Shown: positions 1 through 6,789 of the stretch, in pieces
Layout of the letters: every line of letters starts with the position of its first letter
Position numbering within the stretch: position 1 is the stretch's first letter
Assembly: GCA_900552245.1 (NCBI GenBank)
Contig: URYY01000104.1
Span: forward strand, 1 to 7,817
Length of the DNA stretch: 7,817 bases
From: an uncultured Opitutales bacterium
Lineage (GTDB): Bacteria > Verrucomicrobiota > Verrucomicrobiia > Opitutales > Intestinicryptomonadaceae
Direction of reading: 5' to 3'
Notes under the pieces: generated by a model
Database searches by the model: none
Told to the model about the DNA's origin: nothing
Seen by the model: only the letters and a program-made list of their open reading frames with translations
Program-made: the position numbers and the translations under genes

Positions 1-1371
1 GAAAGCTGGACTTTTAAAGATGGAGTTTACACTTTTAAAATTAGGCAGAATGCAAAGTGGTCGGACGGCGAGCCCCTGAAGGCCTCGGACTTCGTTTTCT
101 CGTTTAAGCGCTCGCTAAACCCCGCGGTGTCGTCGGAGTACGCGAACTTTTTATACCCGATAAAAAATGCCGAAAAGATACACAAGGGCAATCTTCCGCA
201 AGACGCACTTGGCGCCGTGGCAATAGATGAAAAGACGCTAAGAATAGAGCTTGAAAGACCCTGCGCCCACTTTCTAAATCTGCTCTACCACTGCTCTTTC
301 TTCCCGCTTCCCGAGCACGTTTTAAGAAAGACAAATTGCGCGGATATTCGCAACGGCTCTTGGATGAAGGAGAAAACGGCGGTCACAAACGGGCCCTTCA
401 AGCTTTCAAAGTGGCGCATAAACGACAAAGTGCTAGTCGAGAAAAATCCATTTTATTGGGACTTTGAAAGAATCAAGCTAAGCTCCATAGAATTTCTGCC
501 AATCTCAAACATAAATACGGAGGACCGCGCCTTCAGGGCAAAGCAGCTCCACATAACGGATTCAATAGCCCCTACCAGAATTGAATCCATAAAAAAAGAG
601 ACGCCCGAAAGCCTTAGAATTTCCGATTTTTTGGGCGTCTATTACTACGCGCTAAACCTATCGCGCCCGCCTCTTGACGATGTCAGAGTAAGAGAGGCGT
701 TATCGCTTGCAATTTCAAGGCAGGCTATAATAGACAACTTCTTGAGAGCCGGCCAAAAACCCGCCCTAAGCTTTGTTCCCGAAAAATCGCAGGCGGGTTA
801 CGAGTGCAAGTTTAAGCTCTCGGAAGACCTAAAGAGGGCGCGCGAACTTCTCGCGCAAGCGGGCTATCCCAACGGCGAGGGCTTTCCGGAAATTACAATT
901 ACATACAACACCTCCGAACAGCACAGGCCGATAGCGGAGGCCATACAGGCTATGTGGAAAAGCGGCCTAAATATAGACGTCAAGCTCTACAACCTCTCAT
1001 GGCCCGCCTACCTCGACGCCCGCAAAGTCGGCGACTTTTTTATTACGCGCGCAAGCTGGACTGCCGACTACGCCTCGCCGGAATCCTTCCTAACAATATT
1101 TAAATCGGATAGCGCCCTAAACCACTCGCGCTACAAGAATAAGAAATTTGACGAGGCTCTTGACATTGCAAGCCGCACAAGCGCCGAAAACTCCGCGCAA
1201 GCTTTCGCAAAAGCCGAGGAAATTCTTTTGCGGGACTTTGCCGTAATTCCCATTTACTTTTACAGCCGCGTATTTCTAATTAAGCCCTATGTTAAAAACT
1301 GGGGCTCAAATCCCCTAGACTACCACAACTATAAAGACGTCGATTTCGACTTGGAAAGGCTCGAAAAATGA
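1..1371 (+). CDS. oppA: Oligopeptide ABC transporter substrate-binding protein (5' end outside window)
   Basis: This is the C-terminal ~456 residues of a periplasmic, or lipid-anchored, solute-binding protein (SBP_bac_5 / OppA-DppA family) that captures peptides and delivers them to the OppBC channel. The frame is open from base 1. A GTG at 127 is in frame, but it is internal: the residues before it (YTFKIRQNAKWSDGEPL, then DFVFSFKRSLNP) are conserved family sequence. Other family marks are VREALSLAISR at visible residues 230-240, the AGYPNGEGFP stretch after it, and SWTADYASPESFL at about 352-364, which resembles the WNGDY-type segment of OppA/MppA. By comparison with E. coli OppA, roughly 80-110 residues including the signal peptide are missing on the left. 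The stop overlaps the oppB start by four bases, placing it in an operon with the permeases. Family assignment is secure. The peptide-length preference (oligo- or dipeptide) cannot be read from sequence. Confidence 0.93.
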   Translation, partial: ESWTFKDGVYTFKIRQNAKWSDGEPLKASDFVFSFKRSLNPAVSSEYANFLYPIKNAEKIHKGNLPQDALGAVAIDEKTLRIELERPCAHFLNLLYHCSFFPLPEHVLRKTNCADIRNGSWMKEKTAVTNGPFKLSKWRINDKVLVEKNPFYWDFERIKLSSIEFLPISNINTEDRAFRAKQLHITDSIAPTRIESIKKETPESLRISDFLGVYYYALNLSRPPLDDVRVREALSLAISRQAIIDNFLRAGQKPALSFVPEKSQAGYECKFKLSEDLKRARELLAQAGYPNGEGFPEITITYNTSEQHRPIAEAIQAMWKSGLNIDVKLYNLSWPAYLDARKVGDFFITRASWTADYASPESFLTIFKSDSALNHSRYKNKKFDEALDIASRTSAENSAQAFAKAEEILLRDFAVIPIYFYSRVFLIKPYVKNWGSNPLDYHNYKDVDFDLERLEK

Positions 1372-2297
1372 TGCGCTTTATTTTAAGGAGGATTCTGGAG
1401 GCTATCCCCGTATTTTTCATAATAATTACCGCTACATTTTTTATGGCGCGCTTCGTGCCCGGCGGGCCCTTCGATGCCGAAAAGCCGCTTCCGCCGGAAA
1501 CTAGAAAGGCGCTTAAAGAATACTACGGACTCGACGATAGCCTCGGAACGCAGTATGTAAAATTTCTAAAAAACCTAGCGCACGGCGAGCTGGGCCCCTC
1601 CTACAAATACCAGGGCTGGAGCGTAAACGAGCTAATTGCCGACAAGGCGCCCGTATCGCTAGAACTGGGCTTTTGGGCGCTTTTATTTGCGCTTTCCGTC
1701 GGCGTATTTTCGGGCGTATTTTCGGCGGCAAATGCAGATAGAATTTCGGGGAAGGCGATAGGCGCGCTCTCGCTTGTTGGTATCTGCCTGCCCTCCTTTG
1801 TCGTCGGGCCCGTCCTAATTTTAATTTTTGCGCTAAAGCTTAAGTGCTTTAACGCTATGGGTTGGGAGAGCGCAAGAGATGTCATTTTACCCGCCGTTAC
1901 GCTAGGGCTATTTTACGCGGCTTGGATTGCGCGTCTATCGCGCTCTGCAATGCTTTCGGAAATTTCAAAAGCCTATGTGCGGACGGCAAAGGCAAAGGGC
2001 TGCTCGACTTTCAAAATCTACTATGTACACGCGCTCAGAAACGCCCTTGTGCCCGTCGTAGCCTACGTCGCCCCCGCCGCCGCCGGAATGATGACGGGCT
2101 CTTTTGTTGTTGAGACGATTTTTCAAATTCCGGGGCTCGGAAAATTCTTTATATCAAGTGCGCTTGACAACGACTACACGATGGTCATGGGCTGCGTAAT
2201 CGTCTATGCGCTTTTCATACTCTTATTTAACCTAATCGCCGATGTAATTTTGGCGATTATTAACCCCAAAATTGCAAAGGCGCTTTTGAAGGAATGA
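1368..2297 (+). CDS. oppB: Oligopeptide ABC transporter permease OppB
   Basis: This is the first inner-membrane permease subunit of the peptide importer. It forms half of the transmembrane channel with OppC and docks onto the OppD/OppF ATPases. The 309 residues match the usual OppB/DppB length. The N-terminus is a membrane segment followed by the hallmark FFMARFVPGGPF (residues 24-35). Further hydrophobic segments lie near 97-120, 131-157, 172-190, 228-250 and 272-296, giving about six in total. The cytoplasmic EAA coupling loop is clear: YVRTAKAKG (203-211) followed by HALRNALVP (221-229). The start is ATGATG; the first ATG overlaps the oppA stop as ATGA, and a GGAAAGG about 8 bases upstream can serve as ribosome binding site. 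The second ATG (1371) is an equally possible start. The end overlaps oppC by four bases. No truncation or missing motif is seen. Confidence 0.94.
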   Translation: MMRFILRRILEAIPVFFIIITATFFMARFVPGGPFDAEKPLPPETRKALKEYYGLDDSLGTQYVKFLKNLAHGELGPSYKYQGWSVNELIADKAPVSLELGFWALLFALSVGVFSGVFSAANADRISGKAIGALSLVGICLPSFVVGPVLILIFALKLKCFNAMGWESARDVILPAVTLGLFYAAWIARLSRSAMLSEISKAYVRTAKAKGCSTFKIYYVHALRNALVPVVAYVAPAAAGMMTGSFVVETIFQIPGLGKFFISSALDNDYTMVMGCVIVYALFILLFNLIADVILAIINPKIAKALLKE

Positions 2298-3121
2298 ATC
2301 TGAAAGCGATAGTCAAATTTTTAAATGCGCACTTGGGCAAGGCGGGAACGCTCATGCTAGGCTTTCTTTTATTTGCCTTTTTAATCTGCCTATTTGCGGA
2401 CTTTGTAGCCCCCTATCCGTACGAAGCGCAAAATATGGACTTGGGAGCAAGCGCCCCATCGCTTAGCCACATAATGGGCACCGATATGCTCGGCCGCGAC
2501 CTCTTTAGCAGAATGCTTTTCGGCGGTAGAATTTCATTTTTAGTCGGACTTTTAGCGACGGCGGTTGCGATAACAATAGGTCTATTTTACGGAATGGTAT
2601 CGGGGCTTGCGGGCGGGAAAATCGATGCGATAATGATGAGGGTAGTCGATATAATTTACGCGCTTCCCTTTACGATTTTTGTAATTTTACTCACCCTCGT
2701 ATTCGGCCGCTCTGTGTGGCTTATATTTGTGGCAATAGGAGCGGTTGAGTGGCTTACGATGGCAAGGATTGCGCGTTCAATGACGCTCGAATTAAAGTCG
2801 CGCCAATTTGTCGAGGCCGCAAAATCAATGGGGCAGACAAATGCAAACATAATGCTAAGGCACATACTGCCGAATCTGGCAAGTGCCGTGGCGGTGTGTG
2901 CGGCACTTACGATGCCGAGCGTGATGTTGCTAGAGGCCTTTTTGAGTTTTCTGGGGCTGGGCGTGCAGGCTCCCCTACCCTCGCTTGGAAGCCTTGTAAA
3001 AGACGGAGCGGAATACATGGAAGACGCCCCGTGGCTCTTGTGCTTTCCGGCGGTATTTTTCTCTGCAATTTTATATTCGATTAACTTTATAGGCGAAAAG
3101 CTCTCGAGGCTAAAAAAATGA
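2294..3121 (+). CDS. oppC: Oligopeptide ABC transporter permease OppC
   Basis: This is the second membrane permease of the peptide importer and partner of OppB. The 275 residues are typical or slightly short for OppC/DppC. One N-terminal membrane segment (about 19-39) is followed by a periplasmic stretch containing the family signature MGTDMLGRDLFSRMLFGGR (61-79), where PYEAQNMDL stands for the usual pre-signature region. Further hydrophobic segments lie near 82-105, 123-150, 196-220 and 245-266. The EAA loop reads FVEAAKSMG (172-180) with HILPN (190-194), and the C-terminal SFLGLGVQAPLPSLGSLV (218-235) is also conserved. The start overlaps the oppB stop (ATGA), so it is probably translated by coupling; the GAAGGA directly touching the ATG is too close to act as a normal Shine-Dalgarno. 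No ATPase gene follows, which is unusual compared with the common oppABCDF order. Confidence 0.94.
   Translation: MNLKAIVKFLNAHLGKAGTLMLGFLLFAFLICLFADFVAPYPYEAQNMDLGASAPSLSHIMGTDMLGRDLFSRMLFGGRISFLVGLLATAVAITIGLFYGMVSGLAGGKIDAIMMRVVDIIYALPFTIFVILLTLVFGRSVWLIFVAIGAVEWLTMARIARSMTLELKSRQFVEAAKSMGQTNANIMLRHILPNLASAVAVCAALTMPSVMLLEAFLSFLGLGVQAPLPSLGSLVKDGAEYMEDAPWLLCFPAVFFSAILYSINFIGEKLSRLKK
3106..3109 (+). promoter_or_regulatory. Shine-Dalgarno-like GAGG before the flavoprotein gene
   Basis: A GAGG lies 8 bases before the ATG at 3118, inside the end of oppC. It supports that start and is one of the few recognisable ribosome binding sites in the window. The ROK kinase and folC starts have none. 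Confidence 0.45.
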
Positions 3122-4335
3122 AAGTTGCAATAGTAGGAGCGGGAGCTGCGGGAATGTTTGCGGCTTCAAATATAAAAAGCGCCGATATTACTATTCTTGA
3201 AAGCGGCGGAGAAATTTTGCGAAAAGTCGCGCAATCGGGCGGCGGAAGATGCAACTTCACAAACGCGGAAAGCGACATCTCAAAATTTATCAAGAACTAT
3301 CCGCGCGGCGGAAGAAGCCTGAGAAAGCCCTTCATGCGCTTTGGAATGCCGCAGACCTTGCAGTGGTTTAAAGAGCGCGGGGTTGCTCACATAGCGGAAG
3401 GCGACGGGCGTATTTTCCCGGCAAGCCAAAGAAGCTTGCAAATAATAGACTGCCTAAAAATCGAGGCTCAAAAAGCCGGAGCAAGCCTTGTAAAAAATTT
3501 TTCAGTATGCGCACTTGAAAAGACGCCTAGCGGAAACTTTTTAATATCCGCAAAATCTGGCGATGCCATATACGCAGACATCGTTTTGATGGCAGTGGGC
3601 GGAAGGTGGAATGAGAGTTTAAAGGATTCTTTGCAAAAACTTGGGCACAAATTTATAGAGCCACTGCCTTCTCTATTTCCTTTTGCACTGGGCGACAAAA
3701 AATTTTTGTCGCTTGCGGGGCTAAGCTTGGATAACGCCACGTTAAAGTCGGAGGAATTTAACTTTGAGACTGCCGGAGGCTTAGTCATCACGCACGAGGG
3801 GATAAGCGGCCCTGCTGTGCTTAAAATGTCCTCTTTGGGCGCAAGAGCTTTTTACGAAAAAAACTACCGCTTTAAGCTTAGCTTAAGCGTTATTTCAAGT
3901 GCGCAAAGCTTCTGCGAATTTTGTGTGCGGGCAAGGAATAAAGAGGCAAAGAAGCTTGTAAAGAATTTCCGCTTTCCGGAAGTTGCAGAGCGCTACTGGC
4001 TCTTTGCGCTTGATAGAGCTCAAATTCCGCAAGACTTGGACTGGGCGCACTTTTCAAAGGAAAATCAAGCCAAGCTTTTGTCGGCGCTATCCGACTTGGA
4101 ATTGACTGTGGTATCGCGCGCGGCAAACGCCGGCGAATTTGTAACTTGCGGAGGCGTCGATATTGCCGATATAGACTTTAAGACCATGCAGTCTAAAAAG
4201 ACGGAGGGGCTTTTCTTTGCGGGCGAGTGCCTGGACATAGACGCATTTACCGGAGGCTTCAACCTCCAGGCGGCTTGGACTACGGCAAAAATCGCAGCTC
4301 TTGAAATAGAAAATATTTGCGCTAAAAAAATTTAA
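3118..4335 (+). CDS. HI0933/YhiN-family FAD-dependent oxidoreductase
   Basis: A 405-residue cytoplasmic flavoprotein of the HI0933 (YhiN, 'BaiN-like') family, at full family length. The N-terminal dinucleotide fold has GAGAAG at 7-12 and an acidic strand end (LES, 27-29) expected to bind the FAD ribose. The family hallmark SGGGRCNFTN is at 40-49. The middle has GLVITHEGISGPA (221-233). The C-terminal FAD-contact region has VTCGGVDI (342-349) and GLFFAGECLDIDAFTGGFN (364-382). The physiological substrate is unsettled for most of the family; one streptococcal member was reported as an aminoacetone oxidase, which should not be transferred here. The start overlaps the oppC stop as ATGA and has GAGG 8 bases upstream, so the gene is tied to the peptide transporter. 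Whether this link is functional or just operon packing is unknown. No damage or missing motif is seen. Confidence 0.92.
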   Translation: MKVAIVGAGAAGMFAASNIKSADITILESGGEILRKVAQSGGGRCNFTNAESDISKFIKNYPRGGRSLRKPFMRFGMPQTLQWFKERGVAHIAEGDGRIFPASQRSLQIIDCLKIEAQKAGASLVKNFSVCALEKTPSGNFLISAKSGDAIYADIVLMAVGGRWNESLKDSLQKLGHKFIEPLPSLFPFALGDKKFLSLAGLSLDNATLKSEEFNFETAGGLVITHEGISGPAVLKMSSLGARAFYEKNYRFKLSLSVISSAQSFCEFCVRARNKEAKKLVKNFRFPEVAERYWLFALDRAQIPQDLDWAHFSKENQAKLLSALSDLELTVVSRAANAGEFVTCGGVDIADIDFKTMQSKKTEGLFFAGECLDIDAFTGGFNLQAAWTTAKIAALEIENICAKKI

Positions 4336-4366
4336 CCTTACAGTAAATCGAAAAAATTTTTACACC

Positions 4367-5344
4367 ATGAAGTATTCCATAGGCATAGACATAGGCGGCA
4401 CGAACACTAAACTCGGAGTTGTGGACATAAACGCGAATGTGCTAAAACACGACAGATTTAACACTACGGATTTTCACGACTACGAATCTTACATACAAGA
4501 GTTGGTCGTGCACATAAAGGCGCTTATGCAATCGGTCGACGGCGAATGTGCGGGAATAGGCATAGGTGCACCAAACGGAAACTATTACAAGGGTACGATA
4601 GATAACGCCCCGAACATCGATTTTGCCAAGGGAGATCTGCCCATAGTTGAATCAATAAGAAACGAGCTCGGGCTAAGGCACATATACCTTACAAACGACG
4701 CAAACGCCGCAGCCTTGGGCGAAAAAATCTATGGAGGCGCAAAGAATCTTGAACACTTTATAACAATAACAATAGGCACAGGGCTCGGCTCCGGAATTGT
4801 CGTAAATGGAGAATTGCTGTATGGCGCAGACGGTTCTGCCGGCGAGCTTGGCCACGTGTGCGTTGTTCCAAACGGCAGGCTCTGCAACTGCGGCAATCGC
4901 GGCTGCCTAGAAACCTACGTTTCGGCAAACGGAATAAAGCGCACATTCTTTGAGCTTATGAGCGAATTTAACGGCAAGAGCGTTCTAAGCGGCAAAACTT
5001 GGGACGAGGTAAACCCGCTTATGATTGAGAAGGCCGCAAGAGGGGGCGACAAGCTGGCCCTAGAGACATACCGAAAGACAGGCGAAATTCTCGGCAGGGC
5101 TTTGGCAAGTTTCGTGGCCTTTTCGCGCCCTCAAACAATATTTTTGTTCGGCGGCCCCGCAAAGAGCGGAGACCTGCTTTTAGAGCCCACTATAAAATCC
5201 ATGGAAGCCTCTCTGCTTCCAATTTGGAAGGGTGGGAAAATAAAGGTTTTGCCCTCCCACTTGCCCGAATCTGACGCCGCAATTTTAGGAGCATCTTCGC
5301 TTGTTTGGGACGCCATTTCAAAAGCGAAATCCTCAAGCATATAA
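4367..5344 (+). CDS. ROK-family sugar kinase (glucokinase-like)
   Basis: A 325-residue ROK protein expected to phosphorylate a hexose or amino-hexose with ATP in the cytoplasm. The N-terminal phosphate-binding loop is DIGGTNTK (8-15). NDANAAALGE (110-119) contains the predicted catalytic Asp111. A second nucleotide loop, GTGLGSGIV, lies at 137-145. ELGH (160-163) holds sugar-contacting Glu160 and the zinc ligand His163. The zinc cluster is completed by CNCGNRGCLE (Cys173, Cys175, Cys180), and LFGGPAKSGD (260-269) is the C-terminal glycine-rich segment. There is no N-terminal helix-turn-helix, so it is a kinase and not a ROK repressor (NagC/Mlc type). The substrate (glucose, N-acetylglucosamine, N-acetylmannosamine, fructose) cannot be decided; glucokinase is the default. 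The gene starts 31 bases after the flavoprotein gene, has no Shine-Dalgarno (the leader is A/T-rich), and abuts folC directly. Confidence 0.92.
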   Translation: MKYSIGIDIGGTNTKLGVVDINANVLKHDRFNTTDFHDYESYIQELVVHIKALMQSVDGECAGIGIGAPNGNYYKGTIDNAPNIDFAKGDLPIVESIRNELGLRHIYLTNDANAAALGEKIYGGAKNLEHFITITIGTGLGSGIVVNGELLYGADGSAGELGHVCVVPNGRLCNCGNRGCLETYVSANGIKRTFFELMSEFNGKSVLSGKTWDEVNPLMIEKAARGGDKLALETYRKTGEILGRALASFVAFSRPQTIFLFGGPAKSGDLLLEPTIKSMEASLLPIWKGGKIKVLPSHLPESDAAILGASSLVWDAISKAKSSSI

Positions 5345-6643
5345 ATGCAAGATAAGAAGCAGGAAATTGCCTCGCGCATAATTAAGTTGCGCGCGGGCGG
5401 TTCAAAATTTTCGCTTGAAGCTATGCAAAAATTTGCGAGCTTATTAGGCAATCCACAGGATAGCTTAAATATAATCCACATAGCAGGCTCAAACGGCAAG
5501 GGCTCTACGAGCGCATTCTGCGAGGCTATTTTACGAGCACACGGCTTCAATGTCGGGCTATTTACCTCGCCGCATTTAATAGAGATAAACGAGCGCATAC
5601 AGATTAACAGAAAAAATATTTCGGATAGCGACTTTGTGCGAATATTTGAAAATCTCGAACTTGCCGCCAAAAAATTGAAGCGCGAAAATCCCGAGCTTAG
5701 CCCCACATTTTTTGAATACATTACGGCAATGGCTCTGAGCTATTTTAAGGAGCAAAAAGTCGATTTTGCCGTTTTGGAAGTGGGTCTTGGAGGCAGGCTT
5801 GACGCAAGTAATATAGTTAGCCCCGACATCTGCGCAATAACTACAATCTCGCTTGAGCACACGCAATATTTGGGCGATACTCTCGCAAAAATCGCCCGCG
5901 AAAAGGCGGGAATCATCAAGCAAAATACGCCAATTGTTTGCGGAATTTTGCCGGCTGAAGCGCAATTTGAAATTGAAAAAATCGCGCGCGAAAAAAATGC
6001 GCCGCTTTACAAGCTGGAAGATTTCTACACAAAAAATCCGCAGTTTGACACTTCCTTTGAGGCCGACTACCAAAAGAAAAATGCAGCTCTTGCCTTCTTA
6101 ATCTGCAAAGTCTTATCGCAGACAAAAAAGAGTTTTGAATTTTCAGAGGCAAAGGCTCGCGATGCCCTTTTAAAAACGACATGGGACGCCCGTTGGCAAA
6201 ATATAAATTTGCCAAACGGAAAGAAGTTAATTTTAGATTGCTCGCACAACGCAGAGTGCGCGGTTGAGCTTGAAAAAAATCTCGCCTTACTTCTGCAAAA
6301 AAACGGCGGCAAGAAGCCGCTTATCGTAAGCGGCGTGCTCGGTAAAGACAGGGCAATTCCCCTCCTAAAAGTAATTTCAAACTACGCCGAAAAAATTGCG
6401 TTTGTCGAAGTCAATGAAGACAGAGCGCTGAGTTTGCAGGAACTTGAAAGCTGCCTGCCCAAGGAACACCCGCCGATAATTTATTCGAGCGTAGATGAAA
6501 TTTTTAGCTCCTGCAATTCGCCGCTTATTTTGGAAAGCGAATGCGTGGTCTGCACGGGCTCTTGCTACCTTGCGGGCGAGGTCTTGGCAAAGTTAAAGAA
6601 ATCCGAGCGCGACAACTTACAGGACATCTTGCCAAAAGTTTAA
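5345..6643 (+). CDS. folC: FolC: folylpolyglutamate synthase / dihydrofolate synthase
   Basis: A Mur-ligase-family enzyme of folate metabolism that joins glutamate to dihydropteroate and/or extends the polyglutamate tail of folates, using ATP. The 432 residues are normal for FolC. Motifs in order are the P-loop AGSNGKGST (47-55), TSPHL (74-78), FFEYITAMAL (122-131), EVGLGGRLDASN (145-156), LEHTQYLGDT (170-179), and EKAGIIK (186-192), whose Lys187 corresponds to the carbamylated lysine. The C-terminal glutamate-binding domain follows, with WDAR (280-283) for the usual W-PGR, DCSHN (298-302) for the usual DGAHNP, and CTGSCYLAGEV (403-413). Both variants keep the Arg or Asp/His/Asn expected to matter. 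The ATG directly follows the ROK stop (TAAATG) with no ribosome binding site, so translation probably depends on coupling. Whether both activities are present cannot be told from sequence. Confidence 0.94.
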   Translation: MQDKKQEIASRIIKLRAGGSKFSLEAMQKFASLLGNPQDSLNIIHIAGSNGKGSTSAFCEAILRAHGFNVGLFTSPHLIEINERIQINRKNISDSDFVRIFENLELAAKKLKRENPELSPTFFEYITAMALSYFKEQKVDFAVLEVGLGGRLDASNIVSPDICAITTISLEHTQYLGDTLAKIAREKAGIIKQNTPIVCGILPAEAQFEIEKIAREKNAPLYKLEDFYTKNPQFDTSFEADYQKKNAALAFLICKVLSQTKKSFEFSEAKARDALLKTTWDARWQNINLPNGKKLILDCSHNAECAVELEKNLALLLQKNGGKKPLIVSGVLGKDRAIPLLKVISNYAEKIAFVEVNEDRALSLQELESCLPKEHPPIIYSSVDEIFSSCNSPLILESECVVCTGSCYLAGEVLAKLKKSERDNLQDILPKV

Positions 6644-6670
6644 AACATTTTTTAAGTAAATGCGCAATTA

Positions 6671-6698
6671 ACTTGCGAAGCGAAAATTCGCTACAAGT
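6671..6698 (+). terminator. Imperfect hairpin after folC
   Basis: The outer arms ACTTG (6671-6675) and CAAGT (6694-6698) pair, and the inner arms AGCGA (6679-6683) and TCGCT (6688-6692) pair around a four-base AAAT loop, with a small asymmetric internal bulge. It lies 28 bases past the folC stop. No T-run follows on the + strand, so it could be a stabilising 3' hairpin as well as a terminator. Confidence 0.35.
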
Positions 6699-6735
6699 GT
6701 CGTGCGCGAGCAAAAAAAGAGCAAAACACAACACT

Positions 6736-6762
6736 CGCAGTAGCAGCCTGCGCCCCATTTTT
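6736..6762. terminator. Short GC hairpin with nearby T5 (+) and T7 (-)
   Basis: CGCAG (6736-6740) and CTGCG (6748-6752) form a 5-bp stem with a 7-base loop. On the + strand CCCCA and then five T (6758-6762) follow. On the - strand a T7 run lies about 18 bases further on (6718-6712). It could serve as a weak bidirectional terminator for the convergent genes, but the stem is short and the T-tracts are displaced. Confidence 0.25.
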
Positions 6763-6789
6763 GCGCTGTAAAATTCAAGTCAAAAGCGC

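Larger units (their letters stand above)
6644..6789. other. Convergent intergenic gap
   Basis: These 146 bases lie between the folC stop and the stop of the - strand gene. I see no gene here: short open frames on either strand show no protein-like sequence. The gap holds two weak inverted repeats (described separately) and an A7 run at 6712-6718 that reads as T7 on the - strand. One or both probably end transcription for the facing genes, but neither is a textbook hairpin plus T-tract. Confidence 0.6.

Noticed and set aside
127..1371. GTG at 127 as the start of the solute-binding protein
   Set aside because: The frame is open to base 1 and the 42 residues before the GTG are conserved OppA-family sequence, so the gene is truncated by the window edge and does not start here.
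4336..4366. Possible promoter in the A/T-rich gap before the ROK kinase (AAAAAATTTTT)
   Set aside because: Only 31 bases are available and no paired -35/-10 elements can be recognised; A/T richness alone is not enough.
5131..5721. 196-residue open frame on the - strand across the ROK/folC join
   Set aside because: It lies antisense to two well-supported genes, spans their junction, is rich in Ser/Phe/Ile as antisense frames often are, and shows no recognisable domain.
5883..5994. Repeated segment in folC (ATCGC-CGCGAAAA twice)
   Set aside because: It reflects two I-A-R-E-K codon runs in the protein at residues 183-187 and 213-217 and has no wider repeat structure.
5576..6073. 165-residue open frame on the - strand inside folC
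   Set aside because: It is fully antisense to conserved folC motifs and is Cys/Phe/Lys-rich with no domain pattern, so it is a shadow.
6541..6771. Small + strand frame running from the end of folC into the gap
   Set aside because: Most of it overlaps folC in another frame, and the part in the gap is basic and low in information, with no start context.
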